From Candidatus Saccharimonadota bacterium (GTDB lineage: Bacteria > Patescibacteriota > Saccharimonadia > UBA4664): a stretch of DNA of 7,677 bases. Below, piece after piece: positions 1-5,541 of this stretch. Where the stretch lies: contig JARIHM010000022.1 in NCBI GenBank assembly GCA_029288275.1, forward strand, positions 1 to 7,677. The letters run 5' to 3'. Each line of letters starts with the position of its first letter. Positions within the stretch are counted from its first letter, which is position 1. A program made the position numbers and the translations under genes. The notes under the pieces were generated by a model. That model was given only the letters and a program-made list of their open reading frames with translations. It ran no database searches and was not told where the DNA came from.

Positions 1-5
1 GCCAA

Positions 6-425
6 TTACTTGGTAAGTTGCCATTCCTGGTGGTAGGCTCCTGGCGTATAGGCACCAGTTGCTGCGCTGTAGGTGCCCAAATCGTGGCGGAAACCATCGG
101 CCACGACTTTGACGACGAGCTCAATGCCGCTGTCATTCCTGATCTTGCCTTCGCACCAAGCCTTAATGTGTGCATCAGCAGCCTCGTTTAGGCGTACGCT
201 GCGGCCGCTCTCACATGAACGGCAGTAGTAGTCGCAGCCTGGCTCATGGAGGCTCTTCACCATGAGCGAGTCGGTTAGCAGGCCCAGCTCAACCGCTTGG
301 TTGTGGTTGATGTGGACCACACAGGCCGGATCATCGACATTCTCGGGCGGCTGCTCGAGTAAGCTGATGCAGTCTTCCCAGAGACCGAGCGCTTCAAGCT
401 TGGCCCTGGTGCGCACTATATCCAT
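6..425 (-). CDS. Hypothetical cysteine-containing small protein
   Basis: This 139-residue protein is not one I recognise. The chosen ATG (423-425) has AAGGAG 4 nt upstream and lies downstream of a good promoter at 454-482. The same frame is open further upstream to 530, but that part precedes the promoter and runs into the terminator hairpin, so it is unlikely to be translated. The protein has no signal peptide or membrane segment. In the middle it carries Cys64, Cys68 and Cys71 (C-x3-C-x2-C), with further cysteines at 19, 35 and 91, which could bind a metal, although a classical zinc ribbon would need a second paired knuckle. The N-terminal 25 residues look helical and the C-terminus is rich in Tyr, Gly and Ala. 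It is transcribed separately from rplT because the terminator at 516-570 lies between them. Function unknown; existence as a gene is well supported by the promoter and ribosome-binding site. Confidence 0.75.
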   Translation of the reverse strand: MDIVRTRAKLEALGLWEDCISLLEQPPENVDDPACVVHINHNQAVELGLLTDSLMVKSLHEPGCDYYCRSCESGRSVRLNEAADAHIKAWCEGKIRNDSGIELVVKVVADGFRHDLGTYSAATGAYTPGAYHQEWQLTK

Positions 426-453
426 GGTACTCCTTCGGTAGAGCGGATTCATA

Positions 454-482
454 ATAGTAAAACGTAATATGTAGACAGTCAA
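454..482 (-). promoter_or_regulatory. Promoter of the cysteine-containing small protein gene
   Basis: On the minus strand a -35 box TTGACT (477-482) and a -10 box TACTAT (454-459) are separated by exactly 17 nt, close to the sigma-70-type consensus. Transcription would begin near 447, giving a leader of about 20 nt that contains the AAGGAG site before the ATG at 425. Confidence 0.75.
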
Positions 483-515
483 TAGTTGAGTGCGAGATGC
501 AGCTCGTAGGCAATC

Positions 516-570
516 TCGCTCTGGCACCAAAAAAGACCCCGATGAGGGGTCTTTTTTGGTGCCAGAGCGA
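516..570. terminator. Perfect 25-bp hairpin, bidirectional terminator after rplT
   Basis: Positions 516-540 and 546-570 are exact reverse complements around a 5-nt loop (541-545). The core is GACCCC/GGGGTC flanked by an A6 run (529-534) and a T6 run (552-557), so an intrinsic terminator can form on either strand. On the minus strand it lies 8 nt beyond the rplT stop codon and should end the infC-rpmI-rplT transcript. The stem continues for 13 bp outside the A/T runs, which is more than termination needs. Confidence 0.9.
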
Positions 571-578
571 TAGAGAGA

Positions 579-929
579 CTACTTGGTCTTCTGAGCGGTC
601 TCAACCACGGCGGCAAACGCCTTAGGCTGGTTGGCGGCTAGCTCAGCCAGAATCTTGCGATCCAGGGTGATATTAGCCTTTTTGAGGGCACCCATCAGGG
701 CGCTGTAGCTAGTACCGGCAGCCTGGGCAGCAGCACTGATGCGGGTAATCCACAGCGAGCGGAAATCGCGCTTCTTATTACGACGGTCGCGATACTGGTA
801 CTGCAGTGCCTTCAGGACGGCCTGGCGGGCCATGCGAATGCTCGAGCGACGAACCAGGCTGTAACCCTTGGTCTGCTCGCGCAGTTTCTTGTGCTTGGCG
901 TGAGTGGTAACGCCTCTCTTAACGCGCAT
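579..929 (-). CDS. rplT: 50S ribosomal protein L20
   Basis: This is large-subunit protein L20, 116 residues, the usual length, which binds 23S rRNA early in 50S assembly. The N-terminus MRVKRGVTTHAKHKK and the stretch YQYRDRRNKKRDFRSLWITRI (residues about 44-64) are the family's diagnostic basic segments, followed by the helical C-terminal domain that ends in Lys/Thr-rich residues. The ATG (927-929) lies inside the end of rpmI, with which it overlaps by 11 nt, and an AGGA sits 7 nt upstream, so translation is probably coupled to that of L35. It is the last gene of the operon, followed directly by the hairpin terminator at 516-570. In other bacteria L20 represses its own operon by binding the mRNA; I see no clear mimic of its rRNA site here. 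Confidence 0.98.
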   Translation of the reverse strand: MRVKRGVTTHAKHKKLREQTKGYSLVRRSSIRMARQAVLKALQYQYRDRRNKKRDFRSLWITRISAAAQAAGTSYSALMGALKKANITLDRKILAELAANQPKAFAAVVETAQKTK

Positions 930-1125
930 TATAATTTCCTAACATTTTCTTAACATTGGCGGTATCGCCGGCCGAAATCTCAAACTCCTTGACGTACTCG
1001 CGCTTGAGCGAGGCCGACTTGTGGGCCAGTAAGTGGTTGCGGTGTGCGCGGCGGTGCATAAGCTTGCCGTTTGCCGACAGCTTAATGCGCTTGGCCATAC
1101 CTTTATGTGTCTTAAGCTTTGGCAT
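919..1125 (-). CDS. rpmI: 50S ribosomal protein L35
   Basis: This is the small basic large-subunit protein L35, 68 residues, marginally longer than the usual 64-66. The N-terminal MPKLKTHKGMAKRIKLSANGK matches the family signature (K-x-K-T-x-x-x-x-x-K-R-F/I-K-x-T/S-x-x-G-K), and a second basic block RRAHRNHLLAHKS follows. The ATG (1123-1125) lies within the last codons of infC, a 14-nt overlap, and an AGGGA lies about 9 nt upstream. Its own stop codon overlaps rplT by 11 nt. The infC-rpmI-rplT order is the classical bacterial arrangement, and the double overlap suggests tightly coupled translation of all three cistrons. Confidence 0.98.
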   Translation of the reverse strand: MPKLKTHKGMAKRIKLSANGKLMHRRAHRNHLLAHKSASLKREYVKEFEISAGDTANVKKMLGNYNAR

Positions 1126-1630
1126 CTTTCTTCATCCCTAAAATCATATTCAAATCACGTCCGGATAGGGTAGGCGCCTGCTCTTGCACGGCGACATCGG
1201 ACAATTGCTCCATGACACGGTCAAGGATTTCGCGTCCCAGCTGCGGGCGAGAGATCTCGCGGCCACGAAACAGGAGGCTAATCTTGACCTTATGTCCTTC
1301 CTCGAGGAACTTGCGAGCTCGGTTCAGCTTGACGTCCAGATCGTGTTGACCGATCTTGAGGCCGAGCCGGACTTGCTTCACTTCAACCTGCTTTTGGTTC
1401 TTGCGGTTTTTCTGGAGCTGCTTGGTCTGCTCATACCGGTATTTACCCCAATCAAGGATCTTAACTACCGGTGGCTGAGCAGTGGGGGCAATTTCAGCTA
1501 GATCTAAATTCGCTTCTTCGGCTCGATCCAGCGCTTCGCGCAGGCTCACAACGCCTAACTGCGAACCATCAGCATCCACCAAACGGACCGTTTGGGCGGA
1601 AATTTCACGATTCACACGAATTTTATTGAT
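1112..1630 (-). CDS. infC: Translation initiation factor IF-3, probable AUC start
   Basis: IF-3 binds the 30S subunit, keeps 50S away and checks the start codon and initiator tRNA. With the start chosen here it has 172 residues. The N-domain contains RVNREISAQTVRLVDADG followed by SQLGVVS, which aligns with the RINGEIRAQEVRL...QLGIVS segment of E. coli IF-3. A charged linker rich in Lys, Gln and Asn follows, and then the C-domain with KISLLFRGREISRPQLG. The frame has an in-frame stop at 1643-1645 and no ATG, GTG or TTG before a GTG at 1613-1615. That GTG is 23 nt from the Shine-Dalgarno AAGGAG (1639-1644) and would remove conserved N-terminal residues. An ATC codon at 1628-1630 is exactly 8 nt from it. 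Since E. coli infC uses AUU and the Myxococcus xanthus gene AUC, I chose the ATC. Identity is certain; the start is inferred. Confidence 0.95.
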   Translation of the reverse strand: MNKIRVNREISAQTVRLVDADGSQLGVVSLREALDRAEEANLDLAEIAPTAQPPVVKILDWGKYRYEQTKQLQKNRKNQKQVEVKQVRLGLKIGQHDLDVKLNRARKFLEEGHKVKISLLFRGREISRPQLGREILDRVMEQLSDVAVQEQAPTLSGRDLNMILGMKKDAKA

Positions 1631-1638
1631 CTGACTGT

Positions 1639-1644
1639 CTCCTT
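1639..1644 (-). promoter_or_regulatory. Shine-Dalgarno site that decides the infC start
   Basis: AAGGAG on the minus strand, ending 8 nt before the ATC at 1628-1630. It overlaps the in-frame stop codon TAA at 1643-1645. No other Shine-Dalgarno-like sequence lies between it and the GTG at 1613-1615. Confidence 0.8.
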
Positions 1645-1661
1645 AGTGAAAGCTCCAGCGT

Positions 1662-1690
1662 ACTATAGCAGTTTGAGGCTGAGGGGTCAA
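1662..1690 (-). promoter_or_regulatory. Promoter of the infC-rpmI-rplT operon
   Basis: On the minus strand TTGACC (1685-1690) and TATAGT (1662-1667) are 17 nt apart, and the -10 box is preceded by TGC, an extended -10 element. Transcription would start near 1655, giving a leader of only about 25 nt before the AUC codon, too short for an extensive L20-binding leader. The -35 lies 27 nt downstream of the stop codon of the preceding gene and I see no terminator between them, so readthrough from the 1718-3553 operon is also possible. Confidence 0.8.
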
Positions 1691-1717
1691 TGGTTTGTCT
1701 GATAAAAGGCGCTTGGG

Positions 1718-2650
1718 CTAGGATTTGATCTTTGGCCCGACAGCACCTTTAAAATCAGCCACAACTTTTTCGGTAATGAAGCGAACCCGGCGGTCGGTGA
1801 GACGGATGGCAATGGGGGTGCGACCGGCCACTTTGCCATCAACCATAATACCAGTGACGGGATCAGTCTCAATTACTACCCGGTGAGCTAGAAACCGGGT
1901 TGTGGCGGTCTCCTCCAAGAGCCCGGCAGGTTCGTTGCTGGTTTTACTACCAGCCACACGTGAGCCAAGTGTCCGCCAGAGATAGCTGCCCAGTTGCAGG
2001 CTATGGCCTGGATGGTCACTGAGCGCCACAATGAGCCGGTTATCGGCCAGGGGATTGAGGAACTTTTGATTGGCTATAGAAAGAGAAAAAACATCACATT
2101 CGAGCTTGTACTGATCATCAACATTGATCCGGCAGCGCAGGGTACGGAAATTGCGCGCGTGGCCCCAACCAGCCCGTAATTGGCCGGCGCGAGCCTTCCA
2201 GCCAGTCTCTGTGGTATCAACGTTCTTATCGAGGTCAGTTTCAAAGCCCAGTGTCAGGGTAGATAGAAAGAATTTCTGTCCGGCTGCAATAAGGCAGTAG
2301 GGTGTGAGGCGGCGGGCGGCTAGTACCTCGCAAGCTTGGCGCCAATCAACGATGCCCAGTTGCGTGGCTAGGCGGTTGGCGCTGCCTAGCGGGATGATGC
2401 CGATCGCAACGTTGTCGTGGGCGGTGAGGCCGTTAATAACTTCGTTTACGGTATCATCGCCACCAACGGCCACTACTGTAGTGTGACCCTTGGCCGCCGC
2501 CGCGGCCGCCATCTTGCTGGCCTCGCCGGGACCAGTTGTTTTAACCCACTCACCGCGAATGCCAAGCTCGTCCAGGCGAGCGCGGATCTTTTCCTGAACA
2601 TTCTTGGTTTGGCTGCGGCCGGCCGCGGGATTAACGATGTAGTAGTACAT
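1718..2650 (-). CDS. Diacylglycerol kinase-fold protein (YegS/LCB5/BmrU-like), altered motifs
   Basis: This 310-residue protein has the layout of the soluble DAGK/LCB5 lipid-kinase family, which phosphorylates diacylglycerol or related lipids at the membrane with ATP. The start MYYYIVNPAAGRS holds the N-P-x-x-G motif (residues 7-11). VGGDDTVNEVINGL (62-75) is the nucleotide-binding loop and IPLGSANRLATQLGI (86-100) the second motif. A beta-rich C-terminal domain contains VDGK (270-273). Several normally conserved positions differ: GGDGT is GGDDT, G-T-x-N-D is G-S-A-N-R, and DGE is DGK. The glutamate of DGE is the proposed catalytic base in Staphylococcus DgkB, so activity is uncertain. The gene begins 12 nt after the bactofilin stop with only a weak ribosome-binding site, which suggests coupled translation. 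It could be a kinase with other substrates or a non-catalytic relative. Confidence 0.85.
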   Translation of the reverse strand: MYYYIVNPAAGRSQTKNVQEKIRARLDELGIRGEWVKTTGPGEASKMAAAAAAKGHTTVVAVGGDDTVNEVINGLTAHDNVAIGIIPLGSANRLATQLGIVDWRQACEVLAARRLTPYCLIAAGQKFFLSTLTLGFETDLDKNVDTTETGWKARAGQLRAGWGHARNFRTLRCRINVDDQYKLECDVFSLSIANQKFLNPLADNRLIVALSDHPGHSLQLGSYLWRTLGSRVAGSKTSNEPAGLLEETATTRFLAHRVVIETDPVTGIMVDGKVAGRTPIAIRLTDRRVRFITEKVVADFKGAVGPKIKS

Positions 2651-2662
2651 AAGGTATCTCTG

Positions 2663-3052
2663 CTAAGGCTCCTGGTCGGCTGCCGGCGCGAGGTCTAGCT
2701 CGCTCTGGCGGCTCATAAGGCTGCGGCCGGTAAATTGGCCTCCGGACACAATTGCCAGTCCGGCCGCCGTGATATCGCCATTAACTCGGCCAGTTTCGCG
2801 GATAGTGGTCTCGCCCTGGGCGTGGATATTGCCGTCCAGCTCGCCGGCTATTGTCACGTTGAGGCCGTAGATGCCTCCCTTGATATGGCCGTTTACTCCG
2901 ATGGTTACGTCGCCAGTAGCGGTTACGTCCCCGGTCAAAGTGCCATCAATACTTACATCGCCCTCGCTCCTGAGCGTGCCTTCTACTAAGACGCCCGCAC
3001 CGATCACGGTGTCGGCTCCGGTTACTCCTAATACATCATCTCGTCGTGCCAT
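2663..3052 (-). CDS. Bactofilin family cytoskeletal protein
   Basis: Bactofilins polymerise without nucleotide into filaments that scaffold cell-envelope and shape functions. This 129-residue protein shows the family's single domain: a short charged N-terminal tail (about residues 1-14), then a right-handed beta-helix core (about 15-110) with hydrophobic-Gly repeats such as VLVEGTLRSEGDVSIDGTLTGDV and VTIGVNGHIKGGIYGLNVTIAGELDGNI, and a disordered acidic and Ala/Pro-rich C-terminal tail. There is no membrane segment, as expected for a family member that attaches through its N-terminus or partners. The ATG (3050-3052) follows AAGGAG with a 5-nt spacer. It lies 30 nt after the DUF4446 gene and 12 nt before the lipid-kinase-like gene, so all three are probably co-transcribed. 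Confidence 0.93.
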   Translation of the reverse strand: MARRDDVLGVTGADTVIGAGVLVEGTLRSEGDVSIDGTLTGDVTATGDVTIGVNGHIKGGIYGLNVTIAGELDGNIHAQGETTIRETGRVNGDITAAGLAIVSGGQFTGRSLMSRQSELDLAPAADQEP

Positions 3053-3082
3053 GGGATCTCCTTAAACGATTGAGCGGATTGG

Positions 3083-3553
3083 TTACGGCAGCTGTGGAAC
3101 ACGCTTGATTGCCTGCGCTAGCGCCTGCTGCTCCTCGGCCGAAAGGCTATATTTGCTCTTGGCATAGTCAACTGGCTTAACATAAACACGTGTGCCCTGA
3201 CGACCGTGAATGCTTGTAAGTACGTAACCGGAATCATGTGCATCCAGCACGGCCAGGCTAAAGCTTTGATCGCCACCAGTATCGCCAAAGGGGTTGAAGC
3301 GTACGATCGAGACCTTTTGCGAGGCCAGACTATTGGTAATAACCAGACGCTCATACTCGGTATTGAGCTGAGTTAAACGCTGATCAACAGCCTCAACCCG
3401 TGCTAAATGCTCGGCTAGGGTAGTTTCAAGCGAACCGGCTTCCTCGCCGCCCAGGGCAGCGCTAAAGCGCTTTTTGAGCTGGTTAAGCTGAATAAACACC
3501 ACGACGGCTGCAGTTCCGGCAATCACGGCTATCAGTAGGGCAATATATACCAA
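3083..3553 (-). CDS. DUF4446 family membrane-anchored protein
   Basis: This 156-residue protein belongs to the DUF4446 family, whose function is unknown. An N-terminal membrane segment (about residues 3-21) is followed by a heptad-rich, probably coiled-coil stretch (about 40-72). The conserved domain is KVSIVRFNPFGDTGGDQSFSL (80-100), then a stretch ending GRQGTRVYVKPV, the family hallmark. The start is a TTG (3551-3553) with GGAG 8 nt upstream (3562-3565). An in-frame GTG at 3572-3574 would add seven residues but has no ribosome-binding site and lies about 6 nt from the predicted transcription start. The open frame continues to 3673, but that part is upstream of the promoter. It is the first gene of the minus-strand operon with bactofilin and the lipid-kinase-like protein, and diverges from the small membrane protein gene. 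Confidence 0.88.
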   Translation of the reverse strand: MVYIALLIAVIAGTAAVVVFIQLNQLKKRFSAALGGEEAGSLETTLAEHLARVEAVDQRLTQLNTEYERLVITNSLASQKVSIVRFNPFGDTGGDQSFSLAVLDAHDSGYVLTSIHGRQGTRVYVKPVDYAKSKYSLSAEEQQALAQAIKRVPQLP

Positions 3554-3586
3554 ACGAGTAACTCCAATCTCCACTACGTACGCTCT

Positions 3587-3616
3587 AGTATACGGCCAGA
3601 GGCCAAGGACCCGCAA
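3587..3616 (-). promoter_or_regulatory. Probable promoter of the DUF4446-bactofilin-kinase operon
   Basis: On the minus strand a good -10 box TATACT (3587-3592) lies 18 nt from a weaker -35 box TTGCGG (3611-3616). Transcription would begin near 3580, leaving a leader of about 27 nt that contains GGAG before the TTG start at 3553. It overlaps the spacer of the divergent promoter at 3605-3633. Confidence 0.55.
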
Positions 3617-3633
3617 CGCCGGTGTGCTACAAT
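3605..3633 (+). promoter_or_regulatory. Probable promoter of the small membrane protein, leaderless
   Basis: TACAAT (3628-3633), preceded by TGC, forms an extended -10 element. The -35 position (3605-3610, AAGGAC) does not match consensus, which extended -10 promoters tolerate. The predicted transcription start is 3640-3641, which coincides with the A of the ATG at 3641. Confidence 0.55.
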
Positions 3634-3640
3634 GCTGGCA

Positions 3641-3931
3641 ATGGCAAAGAAGATGAAATCCACTAAGAAGCATCGTTTTAAATACGCCCAGGCGCCTGGA
3701 GCTCCAGTAGAGCCGGCCATGGCGGCGGCTGCAGTGCCGGCTTCGGCCGGTGCCAGGGTGGCTCCGGCCGGTACTGCGGTGGCCGTAGGTCGCGACTTTA
3801 GCTATGTAACGGTTGATCTGCGGCGTTTGGGCATTCTAGCCTTATCGCTGATCATGCTGGAGCTCGTGCTGTGGTATTTGATGGCCCACACGAGCCTTGG
3901 CGCGGTCATTTATAATGCCATTCAGGTCTAG
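3641..3931 (+). CDS. Small single-pass membrane protein, hypothetical
   Basis: I do not recognise this 96-residue protein. It has a strongly basic N-terminus (MAKKMKSTKKHRFKY), an Ala/Pro/Gly-rich flexible segment (about residues 16-50), a short conserved-looking stretch RDFSYVTVDLRRL, and one membrane segment (about 63-82, LGILALSLIMLELVLWYLMA) close to the C-terminus. A single-pass protein anchored near its C-terminal end with a basic cytoplasmic tail is the likely topology. The start at 3641 is preferred over the in-frame ATG at 3632, because the latter lies inside the -10 box; no Shine-Dalgarno is present and the transcript is probably leaderless. It diverges from the DUF4446 gene and its stop is 2 nt from that of comM on the other strand, with no terminator between. 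The basic tail could contact nucleic acid or ribosome, but that is speculation. Confidence 0.75.
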   Translation: MAKKMKSTKKHRFKYAQAPGAPVEPAMAAAAVPASAGARVAPAGTAVAVGRDFSYVTVDLRRLGILALSLIMLELVLWYLMAHTSLGAVIYNAIQV

Positions 3932-3933
3932 CA

Positions 3934-5439
3934 TCACGTTTGACTTCGATATTGTAGTGCTTCGCTAAAGTGTGCCAGGCTAATATGCTCGGAGCGGTCA
4001 AGATCGGCAATCGTACGGGCCACTTTGAGGCTGCGAACATAGCCTCGAGCTGATAACCCAAGCTTAGCAATGGCGTATTTGGCCAGTGTGGTGGTTTCAG
4101 CGTTAAGGAGACAGTGTTGCTTGAGCCGCGTATTGTCCATGTAGGCGTTAAGTTCAGTCTTGGTACCGACAAATCGCTCGGCCTGACGCTGGCGAGCAGC
4201 AGCTACTCGTTTCGCGATGGTAGCCGTACTTTCGCCGGTGGTATGCTTGGTAAGGTCATTACGATCGACCGGCGCCACGTGAATGAGCAGGTCAATACGG
4301 TCTAGAAGCGGCCCAGATAGACGCTTCTGGTATTGCAATACCTGATGCTGGGTGCAGTTACAACGTTGATTATCGCCAGCAAACCCACAGGGGCAGGGGT
4401 TGCGCGTGGCCACGAGCATAAACCGGGCCGGAAAGGTGGCCGAGCGAGCAGCCCGGGCGATGGTGACCACGCCATCTTCCAATGGCTGCCGGAGCACCTC
4501 GAGCACTGGGCGAGGGAATTCGGGCAGCTCATCCAGGAATAACACGCCGCGATGACCTAGGCTGATCTCACCTGGGCGGGGGACACTGCCTCCACCAATC
4601 AGGGCAGTACTAGAGGCCGTGTGATGCGGTGCTCGCCAGGGTCTGGTCCGGACGATGCCATCTTGATTAAGACCAGCCAGGCTATGGAGCTTAGTAATTT
4701 CGAGCATCTCGGTAAAACTGGGTGGCGGCAGGAGGCCAATCAGAGCCCGAGACATCAGCGTTTTGCCTGATCCGGGTGGCCCTGAGAGCAAGATATTGTG
4801 GCCGCCAGCCGCGGCGATCTCTAGTGCCCGCTTGGCCTGTTGCTGGCCGTAAATGTGGCCCATATCCACGCCTACTGAGGCGGTGAGCCCATTAATTTTT
4901 GTTGTATTTTTTGCAACGCTGAGGGGCGCTAATCCTACTAAATGGTGATAGAGTTCAAGGAGGCTGCGAATAGCAATTACCTTAACATCATCAAGAAGGG
5001 CGGTTTCTTCAGCATTGGCCACCGGTACATAGACATGCGTGAATTGTCGTTCTCGAGCCAGCTGGGCAGCCAGTACAGCGCCCTTGACTGGCCGCAGGGT
5101 TCCATCAAGTGCAAGCTCGCCGAGAAAGAGCCCGCCAGCGGTCATTTCGGGATCAATCTGTCCACTGGCAACAAGGATTGCTACGGCCATACCGAGATCG
5201 TAACCGGTGCCATCCTTCGGAATATCGGCTGGCGCGAGATTGAGGGTTAATCGCTTGGGCGGCAGCATCAGGCCACTATTCTTAATAGCACTGCGTACTC
5301 GCTCACGTGCTTCATCCACAGCTTTATCGGCTAATCCTACTACCACAAAGCCGGGTAAGCCGTTGGTAATATCGCACTCAATTTCAACAAGTTCTCCCTC
5401 CAAGCTCAAGAGGGCCGGTGCATACGCTCGTGATAACAT
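3934..5439 (-). CDS. comM: ComM/YifB family AAA+ ATPase (Mg-chelatase-like)
   Basis: This 501-residue protein has the full length and architecture of ComM, an AAA+ hexameric helicase that drives branch migration when incoming single-stranded DNA recombines during natural transformation. The N-terminal Lon-protease-like domain (about 1-170) starts with the typical MLSRAYAPALLSLEGELVEIE, and no catalytic protease residues are apparent. The Mg-chelatase AAA+ domain follows, with Walker A GPPGSGKT (220-227), Walker B VLFLDE (299-304), a cysteine cluster Cys349, Cys351, Cys360 and Cys362 that may bind zinc, and GPLLDRIDL with Arg381. The C-terminal subdomain contains GLSARGYVRSLKVARTIADL, a sensor-2-like segment. 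The ATG (5437-5439) follows GGAG with a 5-nt spacer. It ends in TGA. It is transcribed alone, divergent from the TrmB-like gene. In Saccharibacteria it may relate to uptake of environmental DNA; no other competence gene is in the window. Confidence 0.95.
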   Translation of the reverse strand: MLSRAYAPALLSLEGELVEIECDITNGLPGFVVVGLADKAVDEARERVRSAIKNSGLMLPPKRLTLNLAPADIPKDGTGYDLGMAVAILVASGQIDPEMTAGGLFLGELALDGTLRPVKGAVLAAQLARERQFTHVYVPVANAEETALLDDVKVIAIRSLLELYHHLVGLAPLSVAKNTTKINGLTASVGVDMGHIYGQQQAKRALEIAAAGGHNILLSGPPGSGKTLMSRALIGLLPPPSFTEMLEITKLHSLAGLNQDGIVRTRPWRAPHHTASSTALIGGGSVPRPGEISLGHRGVLFLDELPEFPRPVLEVLRQPLEDGVVTIARAARSATFPARFMLVATRNPCPCGFAGDNQRCNCTQHQVLQYQKRLSGPLLDRIDLLIHVAPVDRNDLTKHTTGESTATIAKRVAAARQRQAERFVGTKTELNAYMDNTRLKQHCLLNAETTTLAKYAIAKLGLSARGYVRSLKVARTIADLDRSEHISLAHFSEALQYRSQT

Positions 5440-5474
5440 GACAACTCCAATCCATCATTTCCTGTTCTTGACCG

Positions 5475-5503
5475 AATATATACCGAACACTTGAGCTTGC
5501 CAA
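5475..5503 (-). promoter_or_regulatory. comM promoter, proximal
   Basis: TTGGCA (5498-5503) and TATATT (5475-5480) on the minus strand, with a 17-nt spacer. The predicted start is near 5468, giving a leader of about 30 nt that contains the GGAG ribosome-binding site. Its -35 shares its last bases with the -10 of the distal promoter. Confidence 0.6.
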
Positions 5504-5530
5504 GCATAACTGTTTTCATAATGTTGTCAA
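5503..5530 (-). promoter_or_regulatory. comM promoter, distal
   Basis: A consensus -35 TTGACA (5525-5530) lies 16 nt from TATGCT (5503-5508) on the minus strand. Its -35 is separated by only 6 nt from the opposite-strand -35 of the TrmB-like gene, so the two promoters may compete for polymerase or for a shared repressor. Confidence 0.6.
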
Positions 5531-5541
5531 TGATTATTGAC
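5526..5541. promoter_or_regulatory. Palindrome spanning the two divergent -35 boxes, possible operator
   Basis: GTCAAT (5526-5531) and ATTGAC (5536-5541) are inverted repeats with a 4-nt spacer. They coincide with the back-to-back -35 boxes of comM and the TrmB-like gene. Because both boxes resemble TTGACA, part of the symmetry is expected from promoter consensus alone; a regulator binding here is inference. Confidence 0.4.

Noticed and set aside
426..530. N-terminal extension of the cysteine-containing protein to 530
   Set aside because: It lies upstream of and across the promoter at 454-482 and enters the terminator hairpin; the ATG at 425 has the only good ribosome-binding site.
1119..1501. 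Plus-strand open frames opposite infC
   Set aside because: Shadows of the conserved IF-3 coding strand without initiation signals.
2417..2989. Plus-strand open frames opposite bactofilin and the lipid-kinase-like gene
   Set aside because: Explained by the GC-rich repetitive coding of the minus strand; no ribosome-binding sites.
3554..3673. N-terminal extension of the DUF4446 protein
   Set aside because: The extra residues are encoded upstream of the predicted -10 box at 3587-3592 or across it, are not family-like, and the TTG at 3553 has a well-spaced GGAG.
4942..5494. Plus-strand open frames of 95-102 codons opposite the start of comM
   Set aside because: They are antisense to strongly conserved comM sequence, have no promoter or ribosome-binding site of note and no family resemblance.
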